Assembly: GCF_001625215.2 (NCBI RefSeq)
Contig: NC_030383.2
Span: 9,188,779 to 9,252,778, forward strand
Length of the DNA: 64,000 nt
Reading direction: 5' to 3'
Source of the DNA: Daucus carota subsp. sativus
Lineage: Eukaryota > Streptophyta > Magnoliopsida > Apiales > Apiaceae
Below, one piece after another: positions 1 to 12,850 of this stretch; position 1 is the first letter of the stretch, and each line of letters opens with the position of its first letter. The notes under the pieces were generated by a model. The model did not search any database. It was not told where the DNA came from and was given only the letters and a program-made list of their open reading frames with translations. A program made the position numbers and the translations under genes.

Positions 1-657
1 TATTATTTTTGTATCATACGTTATTTAAATTTAATAAATATTTTATTTTGATTCAGCAAAAATTAATTTATTTCGACTAATATGACATTTATTCATATAT
101 TATTTTATAAAATTATTTATTAATAAATCATTATAGATTAGATCGATTTGGCTTATTCATAAATTATTATGGACAAGGTCAAAATTCTAACTTGTGTTTG
201 TTGATCCTTCCGATACCCGAAATTGATTATTCCAATTAATTTAAAATTACAGTATAGTTCTAGTAGTAAATAACAAATATTTTACTTTTTTGAGCAAACA
301 AATATTTTACTTAATTTTATATAGTTTTCGTAATTCCATTCCCCAATTCTAGTAATGATGTTCTAATTCTCTCATCAAAAATTAACTCAGCAAAATCCAC
401 TGGGTTTCGTTTGCATACGGCAATTTGAAATAACCACACAGCACTGGTCCTTCATGCATAATCACCGGAACCAATAATTGAGCGGCCTTTAAGTCTTAAC
501 TCAAGATTATGGACACTCATACAAGTTACAACAAGTGCATTAAAGTTGTGTTCAGGATCCAACAGTCATATGATTAGTGACTGTCTGCCTCATGATGCAG
601 AGAGCCTTTCTGATTTATTAGGTACTGCAGTACTCTCTTCGTCTCTTATTATTATTA

Positions 658-958
658 CTCCCTCCGTCCCAATCAATTTTATACAATTTTTTTTGGATGT
701 CCTATCCCATTATTTCTATACATTCCCAAAATAACAATTTTTTATAATATAAAACACTACTACACTCACTATCTCCATTATATAATAATAAAAACACTGT
801 TACACCCACTAATTTACTACACGATCTCAAATCTATTATTCAAGAATATGTGGATCCTACCACTTTATTCATTTTACATCTAACTTTACTCATTTCTTAC
901 ATTTTTTTTTGTCTTTGTGTCCGATCCCAATGTATATAATTCATTGGGACGGAGGGAG
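658..958. mobile_element. Stowaway-like MITE (Tc1/mariner type)
   Basis: A 301-bp element bounded by inverted termini that begin CTCCCTCCGTCCCAAT on each strand and agree over about 28 bp. It is flanked by TA on both sides (656-657 and 959-960). The terminus and the TA target are diagnostic of plant Stowaway MITEs. The interior is AT-rich and non-coding. Confidence 0.88.
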
Positions 959-1075
959 TATTATTTAATTTAAAAATTTAAAAATTTGTTTTATTAGAAA
1001 ATATTTTTAACACCTTTCAAAATTTATGTTTCATATTTTTAAAATAATTAATAATTTTTTTGCTTATAGTTTATA

Positions 1076-1300
1076 CTACCTCCGTCCCTTTTTACTTGTC
1101 ACTTTGACTTTTTGCACGTAACTTAAGGTGAGTAAAAAACATAATTTCGCTTATTATTTTTAAAATTTTCTTTTTGTGAATAAAAATATAAAATATAAAC
1201 TTTAATTCAAGAAAAGAAAATTTTAAATACAATAAATAGAAGTATGTTCTTTAATCATTTTAAGTTATGTGCAAAAACAAGTAAAAAAGGACGGGAGTAG
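1076..1300. mobile_element. Second Stowaway-like MITE, diverged
   Basis: About 225 bp bounded by CTACCTCCGTCCCTTTTTAC on the left and the complement of a close variant on the right (ending near ACGGGAGTAG). TA dinucleotides flank both ends. The terminus class is the same as at 658-958, but the interior differs and the termini carry mismatches, so it is a different subfamily or an older copy. Confidence 0.75.
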
Positions 1301-1574
1301 TAATAATTAAAATAGGGCACATAATATTAGGGAAGAAGTATCTTAAAATGTTTCAAACTCGTGACAATCTGGTCGAAGACGCATACTGATGATAATATTT
1401 GTAGAGTCACCTCTGGAATTCTCAACCAATCTAACTAACTGTACTGAGCAAGGGGGTTAGAATAGTAGCTGTCATTTGCACGTCCAACTTGACTTTACCT
1501 CCGTCCTCCTGTCGTCGTCTCCACCGCAATTTAATAAATTATCATAACTAGAACTTGTCAACGCCCCTAAATCA

Positions 1575-2350
1575 TCAATATACTTATATAAAGGAGAAGC
1601 GGGGGAGTGTAGGGGGCGTCTCTCACATCACTCCGTTCTATTTTTCTAATTTTCTGAAATTTTTGGATGAAAAATATCAAAAACAAGTTTTAGAATTTGA
1701 TTTTATTTTAAATTATTTATGGAATATAGTAACTTGAAAGTTTTAATCTGATTTTGTTTCAGATTATTTAATTATGAGAAAGAGTAGCACACAAGTCTCT
1801 CTGCACTTATAAATACCCTAAATACCCTTGTAGACTGTAGGGTTTTGAATCATCTAAACACAACCTCCTCTCTTTCAATACCACAACCCTACCTCTTTCT
1901 GATGATAGTTCTCTTGCTTAATTTCTAACTCGGTGGTGTCGTTCTTGATAAGTGAAGGTTGTTTATACAGTATTAAAAAGATAAAGTTTGTTGCAAGCAC
2001 AATCAATCCAAAAAAATTGGAGGAATGTGACAATGTAAGAACATGATTACTTAAAAAAAACCACAAATAAAATTAAGATTCGCCGTGCTTTAAATTGTTA
2101 ATTACGTATATAAATTTATTTTCATTTTTTCACCATGAATTATTATCCAATTTCGCAATTTTATATATTAATATTGGTATTACATCAAGATTTTAATAAT
2201 ATAAAATTTATTTTATCCTACAAATATTAATTTTGAAACATTAATATATATTTTATAGGCAATCATAAAATTATATTATTCTACAAATATTAATATTGAA
2301 TCATTAATATAATTTTTAAAGGCCGCTGCAACGCGCGGTTTCTCAACTAG
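1575..2350 (+). mobile_element. Non-autonomous Helitron
   Basis: The 5' end starts TC just after an A at 1574 and runs into TATAAAGGAGAAGCGGGGG, the usual start of plant Basho-type Helitrons. The 3' end is CTAG at 2347-2350 followed by T. It is preceded by a short GC hairpin (CCGC at 2323-2326 pairing with GCGG near 2335-2338). These are the expected Helitron landmarks: insertion between A and T, TC start, CTRR end and a subterminal hairpin. At 776 bp with no long frame it cannot encode RepHel and must have depended on another element. Confidence 0.8.
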
Positions 2351-4384
2351 TTATTTATAAGATATTATTTTCTTATTTTTTACGTCGAAATTTTGTAGAA
2401 TTATGGACAATTATCATGAAATAGGTGAAAGCATAAATGAGAATTGGTTAGGTGGCAATCCAACAAATTTAAATTGCTTGACGTATAAGTCCCATGTGAC
2501 TTATCTTGTATACGTGAAGAAATAAGTCAAAAAAATTATATATATACATATTTATTTTAAAAACAAATAGTTTATTTATACAAATAAAAAAAATATTAAA
2601 CTCCTATTATATTTTAATTTTAAAAACATATTTAAGAAATGTGAAATTTTTCAACGATTTATGCATTCTTATTTTTATCAAATAAAACAGGTCAAAAATC
2701 ATGTCAATTAACAGAAAAACAGGTTATTTGGAAAATGTTCTGCATTTATATTCATAATCATTTTGATAAAATTTGCTTAGCCCCTAAATATTCTAGTGAA
2801 AACTCGACCAATTTTACTTTTATATTATGAATTCGAATGGTATCTATATTGGTGAATTTTAACTTTTTTTAAAAAAAAATTCATGGTTATTTTTTTTATA
2901 ACAAGAGATAGTTTCCTAGCGTGGTGTTTTTTATTTTGTTGGTAACATTTTGTTATCATACAGACATGATATTCATTTTTGCGGGGGAGGGCGAGGGGGG
3001 GCAAAATGATTTTAGTACACATATATTTATTCCCTCGCTAGATTTTAACAAGTGTGGTATCCGCATGTTTTACACAATTTGTTTGTCATATGATCTTGAT
3101 GACGTTGAACGTCGTTCACAAACTCTCTCGAAATTTCCGTTAAGTTTTTTTGTCGGCAAACAAAAACAAATGATTCTTCTACTCTGATTCGAGTTCAGAA
3201 AGTGCGAATTTTCTGTGATAAAATGTTTTGTTCATTCATTAAGTTCGCCTCACTAAATTGTTGAGCATTGTTTTCAAAAATCATAACTAAAATTTAATAA
3301 ATAATATCATAAATAAAAATACAAATAATATGTAAAATTTTGTTAACTTTAATCATACATTATTTTTATTTGAAAACTATAGCCCACAAGGCCACAACCA
3401 ATATTGGTTTGGTATTTGACGAACAGGCTACACTAAAATTTCACATCATCTATTCTCATATTAAAATAATATATTTTATTTATAATAACTCAAAATAATT
3501 ATAATATCCTATTTTTAAAATAGAGATAATTAAAATAACTCGTACCACCGAAACAAAATATTTACGTTCAACAAACTTTACCTCAATATTGCTTATAAAA
3601 CTTCTCGTATACTGCATAATTAATTTCAAGTGATAGATTCAATATTGTGAAACAATAATTTTCTACGTAAACGCTCCAAAATTTCATATTTTACTAAAGA
3701 AAATTACAAAATTCCTACTATATGAGTTAGAAAATTACATAGAAATTAATAAGTACAGTACATTTGGAGTATATGATATAATATAATTTCATGATTAAAT
3801 ATATTACACTTATAATTCAATATATAATTTATAATAATAATATTCTAACATATACTAATATCACGGGATCTTTTCATCCGTATGTTGTCAATATATATTA
3901 ATACCATGATCTTAATAAAATTACATAAAAGAGTTTCTAACACGCAAAAGAATCTTTTCTATATTTGAACAATCAAAATTATTGCAAGTAGCTGGACGTA
4001 CGTGCTCGATTCTCTCCAACTCCTCAACAAAAATTCTAATGTTTGCTGCTTTCGATTCCCTTCATTATTTAAACGCGTGTTTTCATCATTTAGACATGTT
4101 TTCTAAGATGTATATATGATATAAAATATGATTTAATAACTTATTTTTTAAAATAAAATTTTAAAAATAAAAGTTTGTATATTAAATTTTTTTAAGAAAA
4201 AAATTAAAAAATAAAAAATATATTATATGAGAGTTTTAAAATACGTACCGAACTTTTATCTTGAGAAATTTAATTTAAAGGAATAAGAGACTAGTTCATA
4301 AACTCATACTTCTTCCTTACAATTTTAGATTTTATAGTCTCTTTCCTATTTTCTTTGTCTTTATCCATATTAATTTAATATGGT

Positions 4385-4423
<39 letters not shown>

Positions 4424-4508
4424 CTAATGTGGCTTATAGCCTTAGTATTTGAGTATCTGTTCTAAGATATTCTCTAGATGAGTCAGAGTTATAATAAGTT
4501 TTAGAAAA

Positions 4509-5118
4509 GGGAAAATTAATTCTAAATTCCCTGAATTATAGACACTTTTTCTTCTAGGTCCTTGAACTATAAATGTCAATTCATAAGTAATTCAACTCTT
4601 GATTTTTTTCCTACCTGGGTCCTTCCGTTAGATCTGATTTGACGTCGTTAGTTTTTCCGACGAACTTGGTCGGAAAAGCTCAAATCCGGTGAGCTCGAAT
4701 TTTCCGACGAGGCTAATTTGAACATTAAAAATCACGAAAATTATATGAACATGCTCATAATCACACGATCTATCAATCTACATCATTATAAATCGAACAA
4801 AAGCTATTAAAATGAAAACTAATATTCAACTCAAAATTCGAAAATTACCAAACTAAATTTTGATGGTATAGATGGATAGGGGATTGAAAAACGATCAATT
4901 TGATTACTCAAGCTTCAAATTTGGATATGGGAATCACCTTCAAAGTTATCTTTGATTCTCATGAACTTCAGAAGAACTAACGGCGTCAAACCAGATCTAA
5001 CGGAAGGACCCAGATAAGAAAAAATCAAGAGTTGAATTACTTATAAATTGACATTTATTGTTCAGGGACTTAAAAAAAAAAGTGTCTACAGTACATGGAC
5101 TTTAGAATTAATTTTCCC
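4509..5118. mobile_element. Mutator-like element with long inverted ends
   Basis: A 610-bp element starting GGGAAAATTAATTCT and ending in its complement. The inverted termini extend about 140 bp and include TCCTTCCGTTAGATCTG on the left arm and its complement on the right. It is flanked by a perfect 9-bp direct repeat, TTTAGAAAA (4500-4508 and 5119-5127), the duplication size of Mutator-like elements. There is no transposase frame, so it is non-autonomous. Confidence 0.87.
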
Positions 5119-5430
5119 TTTAGAAAACCATTCAAATTTTTGATAACATACATCTTATTTATCATAATTGAATAAAAAAATGAATTTTGACAAAAGGATA
5201 AGGAAAGTTAAGAAATATTTTAATTTCTTTTAATTTAATTTATTCTAAAGTATTATCTTTATCGAAAATACTTTTTATCTCACTATCCAATATATTCTAA
5301 ACATATTCATAATTTCTGACCTATTGTATTTTGATGAGAAATTATATTTTCTTATCAACAACAAATATAAAACTACAGTTTATATAATATTTATGATTAA
5401 TTTAATTTATACGTCTTACAAATATATATA

Positions 5431-5892
5431 TAGGGGAGGGTTCTGGTACAAACTTACAAACTTACAAACTTTTTTTGTTCAACGCATATATAATTTGAGT
5501 TCAACATTTTTTCAACATTTTTTGTTGAACATTGACTAAAATAGTGGTGGAGAAGTACATAAACCAATTTTTAAATGTAAGAACTAAGGTGAACATGTTA
5601 TATAACTAATATTTATGTTTATGATCCTACCCAAACCCTAGAGGTATAGTTTAAACATATTTTTAGATATATTCAACACAATGATAATTAGTGTTCAACA
5701 CCCGATGTTGAACCCCAGTTATAAATGTGTTGAAAACGCGATTTATTTATGCGTTATTTTTAAAAATTGTGATGTTTTTTGAAAAATTTTCAACATGGAT
5801 ACTTTATATAACTAAGGATTAACACGATAGGAGAATAAAAAAAAGTTTGTAAGTTTGTAACTTAAAAAAGTTTTTATTTGATCCTATCCCTA
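5431..5892. mobile_element. Short inverted-repeat element, family uncertain
   Basis: The left end begins TAGGGGAGGG and soon reaches ACAAACTTACAAAC. The right end is the imperfect complement (GTTTGTAAGTTTGTAA, then ATCCTATCCCTA). The flanks are TA-rich, so a target duplication of TA or TATA is possible but cannot be separated from background. The interior has short repeats around TTCAACA. It is probably a non-autonomous DNA transposon. Confidence 0.55.
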
Positions 5893-6515
5893 TATAAGTT
5901 AACAATTAAGTCCATTATAATTATATAATATATACATATGATAAATATATCACTATATCAAAAATGTATTATTGTTTTTTCGAAAATCATCAGTCCAACA
6001 TTTAAGTAGGTTTTTCCTGGTGAGGTATTGTGATTGTCAAAAGGGTCATCTGGTTTATTGATTTGAGTAAGGTTGTTGGAATCAGTGCGAGTAAACCACG
6101 CACTTACTAGTACACTTGTGTTTGATCTTTTTCAAAGAAATAAATAATCACATTCGTGTCACAGCACTTTCTGAATTTTAAAAATATCGTTGTAATATAT
6201 ATATAACTGGTCCAAAAATTATTTACCATTTCAAAAAGTCTTTAATCTTGGTGAAGTCTCTGATCATTTCTGATTAACCCCTGGTGAAGTCTTGTGATCA
6301 TTTCTGATTAATCATAATCCGGGGTTCAATAACTTGTAAGAAAAAGTAGAAATGGATTCACAAGCTGGTGAGAAAATGATGGCTCACAAGCTTCCTGAGT
6401 AAAACTATAAGGCCTACCCACTTCTCAACTTGTAAACAAACAACCTCCTCACTGACTCATTCACTTTTGTCACCTTCTCTTTCAACTTCTACTACCTTCT
6501 TCTCTCCTCTCTTTC

Positions 6516-6774
6516 GTAAGATCACCACACCATTCTCTCATTACATCATTTTTATTGCCTAAATATACATTTTTTCACTACTAGCATGTGCATGAATAAT
6601 CCTACATTATAGCTGGTATTTATTAGTTTTACATATGCCCATCCAGTCTTGTACATTTATTGCTCAATCTTGTTGGTTAGTATTGGTTTCATGCTTCTTC
6701 TGCTCTTCCTCTGCATCTAGCTACCCTTTTCTTCTGTTTATAAATAGGACTTTTTCGATATCGAAGTTGATCAG
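6516..6774 (+). promoter_or_regulatory. Probable 5'-UTR intron of the FAAH gene
   Basis: A GTAAGA donor at 6516 follows a pyrimidine-rich leader of the kind found in plant 5'-UTRs. A TGATCAG acceptor ends at 6774, four bases before the ATG at 6779. If spliced out, this removes the in-frame ATG at 6635 and leaves 6779 as the start, which fits the family N-terminus. Transcript data would be needed to confirm it. Confidence 0.5.
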
Positions 6775-6778
6775 AAGG

Positions 6779-9700
6779 ATGGTGATGAGCAAGAGGGTGG
6801 TTTACAAGCCTGCTGATCAAGTTGATGTCAGCTTCACCAGTGATGAGGTCTATGTGGAAGCCAATGTCAAGGGTATGTACTATCAAATCCTTTTTTACTT
6901 TGATCATGTTGTTATGTCAAATGGTCGATCACAGAAATTTAAATACTAACGTACACATGTTTTCGTGTTTGGCTAAAGTTGATGAATTGATATGATGTAG
7001 GAGTATCTTTTTTACTTTTGGTTCAAAATTGATTTAACTTGAGAAGGGGTGCAGATTGATCTTTGGCCTTTTTAGGGAATGTGTGGGGTAATGGTTGAAC
7101 TGCTTAAAGTTTGGCATTCAAGATTTAGCACAAATGTAGTTGCACAATTCTCCTACATGTTCTGGTTTAATTAAATGTTTTTTCCTTTTTTAAAATTCAC
7201 TGTGGTTTCTCATCATTGAAAGCTAATTTAACCACATATATTACTTCCTGGATCCCACAAGAGGGGTCCCATACAAAAGATTATGTTTAAACATGATTCT
7301 GCAGTAGGTTTGCAAGGACAAGAGTGATTGTGTAGCAGTTGTAGTATAGCATGAAATAATGCAGTAGTAATTTACTATCCAATTTAAGAGGGCTGGTGAT
7401 CAAGATCTGATAGACACGTGACTATCGCGTTAAACATGATATTCACTGTAAAACCAACTTCGAATCATGAAAATATTGTTCTGCAACAAAAATTAAGTTT
7501 TGAACTGAATTTACTGGTTTGGATATCTGAATCTAGCCAAGTAACTGCCAGTTTAGTTGTGTTAATCTGTTTATGTGATGTGCAATAGCTCCTCGGATGG
7601 CCGGATTTCTGGTCAAGTTGTTTGTCTGGTTCTTGGAGCTGAGGATTTTGAAACCTTTTCTGCTCTACATACTGAAGAGAGAAAATCAAATCCACAAGGT
7701 ATACACTTGGCTTTTAATTGTAACATGTTGACATAATTTTTTTGTGTGTCTGTCAATAGAAAAACTGTAGATTACATTAACTTCACCACCTAAATTTTCT
7801 GTTAGTTTCCTACTCAACATCTGTTTCACAAGTTCTGTTGAGTAGTATCATTTGCATCAACCTTGTCAATAACAAGTAAATTCACCCTCATTGCAGTTGG
7901 TTTCATTCGTCGAGATTGAAGAGGCACCTCTTTATGTCCCTCTACACCCTTATGAAGGTAAATATTTCTCTTATATGACCTGGATGTGTTTACATAGGCA
8001 ATAGGAATGAGTTGATATTGATGCTCAGAAATCTGCAGAAGTCTCCAACACTGCGTGATTAGGAATTATTGCTTCCACTGATGTTCATAGTTATTTGGAT
8101 GAACTAAGATGAATGCTTAATCATTGTAAGTTTAACATGTCATGTCAGAGCACAAAGAACCAGAAACGAAACATCTGGAGTCGGATCTATCTCCATCGGA
8201 ACAAGTTCAACAGGCGACTGAGTGCATTAATTCCTTAGAAAGTGTACGAGAAAATGAAAACATCAGTTTCAGGCACTGGACAATATTGGACTATTCAAGA
8301 GCCTATCTATCTAGAGAAACAAATCCAAAAAAGGTATTTTTGTTTCTGTTAGTTGCAAGTAGTAGTATACTATTTCTCTTCATATTAATGAAAATTTCAT
8401 AGAGCTGTTTTTGATCAATTTGTTGATGAAGCTTGTTCTGGTCATACTATAGGTCGCGGATCAATTTATAGCTTCCATCAGCAAGTCATGTAATTCTGCA
8501 ATTCGAATGTCATTCTTTATTAGTTGTGATGTTGAAGATATTCTAAGGCAGGCTAATGAGTCGACCCTTCGATATGAAAGAGGTATCTGTTTGCAATTTT
8601 GTCATTATTAAACAGAGAAACAGAGGAAAACAACATTCTTGTTTATTGGCAATTCTGCAGGGGAACCGCTGTCAGCTCTCGATGGAGTACCAATTGCTGT
8701 CAAAGATGAAATAGATTGTATGCCTTATCCAACTACTGGTAAACCGAGGTTCATAGTTTCCGCCATTCGTTTTTCGTTTCTGAAAGGCAATAGCTATACA
8801 CTTCTGAAAACTACTGATTGAAAATTCTGTTTCAAAATGAACTGGGAAATGAATCTATTAGGAGGTACAAAGTGGTTGCACAAAGTAAGATCTTGCACAG
8901 ATGATGCTGATTGTGTTAAGCGCCTGAGACTATGCGGTGCAATTCTTGTTGGAAAGACTAATATGCATGAGCTTGGTGCTGGAACAAGTGGAATAAATCC
9001 TCATTATGGGTAAGAACAAATGGGAAATCTTGAAAAGATAAATTACAGTCAAAGATATATTGTTTGTTAAATTCATCTTCCTTTTCTTCGACTACTGAAG
9101 GTCCACTCGAAATCCATATGATGTGAATAAGATCACAGGAGGTTCTTCTAGTGGATCTGCTGCAGTTGTTTCTGCAGGACTGTGCCCTGCTGCCTTGGGT
9201 GTTGATGGTGGAGGATCTGTGCGAATTCCTGCTGCTCTATGCGGTGTAGTAGGCTTTAAGCCAACTTTTGGACGTGTATCTCATGCCGGGTGAGTAGCCA
9301 TTTTTTCTCCTGTCATTGCATATAGAGGCGGATTCATGGCCTTTTTTGGGGGCACAATGTAATATTTCATTTTTATGTTCAGGGTTCTTCCCCTGAATTG
9401 GACAGTTGGGATGGTTGGCGTACTTGCAGGCACGGTTGAGGATGCTCTCATAGTGTCAGTTCTTGTCACTCGATTCCTGCTTTTATAACTTCTATATGAT
9501 CTCTTAAGAAAGTACAGTCTGTAACTTCTTACATTCTGCAGTTATTCGGCTATTAGTGCTCAACTTCCATCAGATCAACGCGTTACACAAATGGTGTGTC
9601 TTGTGAATCACGGATAACAGAGTTGTTGATATCTTCTGTTGCTTTTAACTATGCAGTATATACTAATTATAGTTTTTTCTCCGGAGAATATAGCATCCGA

Positions 9701-11433
9701 GAGTTAGTCTACCTCTTCTGAACTTGCCAAGCAGCATGCCGAAAGTAAAGTTAGCAAAGTATGATAAGGTCTGTAATGTATTATCCTCTCCAAAACTTGA
9801 AAGGATTCAGTTACATTATCACATCTCTAGAGTGTTGTTTCGTAAATCTGAACTTGTCCTGTTCTGTTGAATCAGTGGTTCAGTGATTGCACTTACGACA
9901 TAAAACTTTGCTGTTCTAATGCTCTTAATCAGCTCCAGAAGATCTATGGATGGGAGGTATCATCGCCTTATTACTAAACTATTTGCAACCCAAACCGCAG
10001 GTGAAATAATTGTGTTCTAACTCGCGATTTCTAATTTTTGGTTTTATAATGTGTTATAAAGACTATGGAGGTGACTATACCAGAGATAGAGGCTATGCGC
10101 CTGGCACATTACTTAACCATCGGCTCTGAGTGTACTTCTGCACTTGCTTGCCATCTCGAAAAACTGTATGTTTCACCATACTCCAAGTTGTTTATTGGAT
10201 GAAGAACAAGGTAAATATATCGATGTTAATCATCTGTAAACTCATCATCAGGAATATGAATGAAGTAGGGTGGGATGCAAGGGTAGCCCTTTCGATATAT
10301 GGTGCTTTTGATGGCAAGGAATATTTGAATGCTCAAAGAATCAGGTACTTAAGAATGCAATCAAGAAACCAATATCTCTTGTGTAATTTTCAATCGTTTA
10401 TCGTATTATTATGTTATTGGATCTTAAGACATACCAACTACTCATATGTAGGAATCGCCAGTTCCAAATTCACCAAAAGATATTTGATCAAGCAGATGTT
10501 ATTGTAACACCGACGACTGGGTATGCAGACCTATCTCTTCTTCTGTGACCTTCTTGCACTGTTGAGCTCTTGCCTAAAATGCATTTCCCTCTGTTGACAG
10601 TGTAACAGCCTACACGATACAGGACGATGCTCTGAAGACGGGTGAACTGGACTATATAAATGCCGGTATCACATGCCTAAAAGAAAACTTATATTACTTC
10701 TATGATCTTAGATCTGTCGTAGAGTTGCATTCAGATCAAGTCTTTCAGTATTTGCTGACAGGAATTTGATAATCTTATTGCAGCTGCACTCGTACGATAC
10801 ATGATAGCAGGTAACTTTCTGGGATTGCCAGCGGTAACTGTTCCTGTAAGTTGCATTAGCCTTTTCAGTTTTCAGTGATCTAGATCCCATGATTATTAGT
10901 AAAAAGACCACTTTGTGTTGGTCCTGTTTCTGAGTATTTTGCGCCTTAGGTTGGATACGACAAAGGCGGATTGCCCATCGGTCTTCAATTCATTGGAAAA
11001 CCTTGGTCTGAAGCTTCACTGATCTACATTGCTTATGCAGTGCAGGTGATGCCCTCTAATTCTAATTCCTACCTTAACCATATCAATTTTGACCAGACAT
11101 ACCCGGTATATCTCACTCGGAAGTAGACTTATCAGTATACTTGTGCAAAGGCACCTTAAATCTGCTAGATGTCTAACAATTAACAAAGAGATAATGCAGT
11201 TGAATAAAGGTTGTTACAGACACGGTGATCAAGTGTCTACTTGCTATCCGTTAGATCACGAGTCTGTTTATGTAGAAAAACATAGGCAACCCGAGAAGCC
11301 TTATGCACTGCATTCAGCCTTTATAGCTAACTTGATCAAAATTTTGTGTCAGGCATTATGCGCAGCTGAGTACAGGAAGCCTAGGGTTTTCTACGATCAT
11401 CTTTCCGACTTGAAGAGGGACAAGACTGCATAG
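6779..11433 (+). CDS. FAAH: Fatty acid amide hydrolase (amidase-signature family)
   Basis: Complete gene of 19 coding exons: 6779-6872, 7589-7698, 7897-7957, 8149-8333, 8453-8582, 8661-8738, 8862-9009, 9101-9289, 9383-9454, 9542-9593, 9694-9768, 9876-9956, 10062-10165, 10252-10344, 10452-10520, 10601-10665, 10784-10845, 10950-11045 and 11353-11433. They join in phase to 614 codons, against 607 in Arabidopsis FAAH as I recall it. The enzyme hydrolyses N-acylethanolamines to a fatty acid and ethanolamine and is expected on endomembranes. The amidase signature is intact: Lys208 (AVKDE), Ser284 (GGSSSGSA) and nucleophile Ser308 (DGGGSVR). The 76- and 100-residue spacings equal those of Arabidopsis FAAH. 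Residues 37-61 are hydrophobic and basic, matching the N-terminal membrane-binding region. The start at 6779 fits the family better than the in-frame ATG at 6635, which probably lies in a UTR intron. Membership of the second plant FAAH group is a guess. Confidence 0.93.
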
Positions 11434-12173
11434 TGAGATTCAGTGCACACTAGTTTAGAAGCTTGCCAGACACATACCTTGGGTGTTATCTTACTCCACT
11501 GTTGAGCAAAGCCCCCATATATATATTTTTTATATTTTTTTAGTTTCTTATACGTGTGTAATATCATTTGAGCCTTCAGATTGATTTCTAAACTCTTGTC
11601 AGAACTTGCTTTACGGTGTATGTTGAAAAGGTAGTGTTCACAATATAAATTTTCTATTTCACGTTACTCTGGTTGTCCACAGGTGAGTCTTTGATTTAGC
11701 TTAAAAAATTATTTATTACTTATAAATGAAAAGTTAAAAAATAATTTTTTATTTATGTGTTTGGATATTTTTTTTATATCTACAACTTATCAAGTGTATA
11801 AATTATATTAATGATAAAATATTATAAATTATCATTTAAATTGATCTCATACATCTCAATTCTCACATCTTTGTAAACTCAAATTTCTAATAAACATTAA
11901 CTAAAAAAATAAGGATTTTCAACTTCTTATATTTTAAAATTGATCTTTGTGATTTTATTCTCGCTCCATTTTCCGGAAATTTGAGGCACAAATATAACGT
12001 TAAAAAGACAGATCAGAGACAGATGGGGAGTAAGTTACCGTTGGAGCGGTGGGTCCGAATCATTCCGTTTAGCTTTGGCTCTATAGGACTCGCTTGAACA
12101 TATACTCCCACATCACACCTTAACATCCATACTGAGACGACAAAAAGGAGGAAGAGGCTCCTCTGCGGCGGAG
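11434..12173. other. FAAH to next gene spacer
   Basis: This contains the FAAH 3'-UTR and the promoter of the following gene on the same strand. The first 250 bases end in AT-rich sequence with T-runs suited to polyadenylation. From about 11700 to 11960 it is very AT-rich. I see no further gene or mobile element with definable ends. Confidence 0.6.
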
Positions 12174-12850
12174 ATGTTCGACTTCCAAGCCGACGACGAC
12201 GTTCTGTACCAGCAGCTCCCGTCTTCTCTGCCTCGCGTCCCACACGTCGATTACAGGTTCGTTCTTATATCACATCAACTTCAAGTTAGATCGACGATCT
12301 CACATAGGTTTTTGAGAGAGTGAAATAGCGTTTTGGTCACTCAACTGACTACGAATTTTTATTTGGGTGACCAAAACGTCATTTAACCTGTTTCAAGATG
12401 CTAACACATCTTTAAATTTGCAGCTGTGGCTCTTGTGGATACGAACTGAACCTCAATTCCTGCAATCGCAATGCTTCCATCACTGGATGTCAGTACGCGA
12501 AGTCAATTAAAAGACGCACCATTTCCTTCTACTCTGTTGATGAGAGCAAATTTATACAGATCAATCAGCTTCGTTGCAAGCCCTACTTCGCGTCCAAGCG
12601 CTCTTGGGGCTTGTTCCGTCGAAGAACCAAACTGCTTTGTGGGAAATGCAGGAAATTGATAGGTGTTGCGTACGACGGAGATGGCAACAGTCCTGGAAGC
12701 TCTTTCAGATCAACGGATTCTACACCCTGGGATGGGATATCCGGTAACAAGACATACGACATCAAAATAACTGCACTACAGCCTTCCCAAGTGTTGGAGA
12801 AAGCTGCAGCAGCTTCTGATCACCTGCCTATAAATTTTACTGTCTGTTAA
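12174..12850 (+). CDS. Conserved plant zinc-ribbon-like protein, At4g08330 family
   Basis: Two exons, 12174-12256 and 12424-12850, join in phase to 169 aa. The core from Cys29 to about Gly107 resembles the uncharacterised Arabidopsis protein At4g08330, recalled from memory. It begins CGSCGYELNL (Cys29, Cys32) and ends WGLFRRRTKLLCGKCRK (Cys100, Cys103). Two CxxC knuckles 70 residues apart suggest one zinc-ribbon-like fold; further cysteines lie at 41, 50 and 79. No catalytic motif is visible and the function is unknown. The N-terminal 27 residues are acidic and not convincingly a transit peptide. The stop is only 254 bp from the stop of the convergent CHFR-like gene, so the two 3'-UTRs may overlap. 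Confidence 0.87.

Larger units (their letters stand above)
1..6515. other. Gene-free, AT-rich, transposon-bearing region
   Basis: No open frame here has the composition or splice context of a plant gene. The stretch holds two Stowaway-like MITEs, a Helitron, a Mutator-like element and another inverted-repeat element, each listed separately, plus a TA microsatellite at about 4389-4421. Between about 2.4 and 4.4 kb I see only AT-rich sequence with no termini I can define. The last kilobase should contain the upstream region of the FAAH gene. It includes a short direct repeat (6250-6277 and 6283-6311) and a pyrimidine-rich leader from about 6420. Confidence 0.7.

Noticed and set aside
546..3187. 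Several open frames of 60-90 codons in the first 3 kb
   Set aside because: They lie in AT-rich repeats or across MITE and Helitron ends, have no family resemblance and no splice partners.
6635..6778. In-frame upstream ATG extending FAAH by 48 residues
   Set aside because: The extension does not resemble FAAH N-termini, and a good donor/acceptor pair (6516/6774) suggests it lies in a UTR intron.
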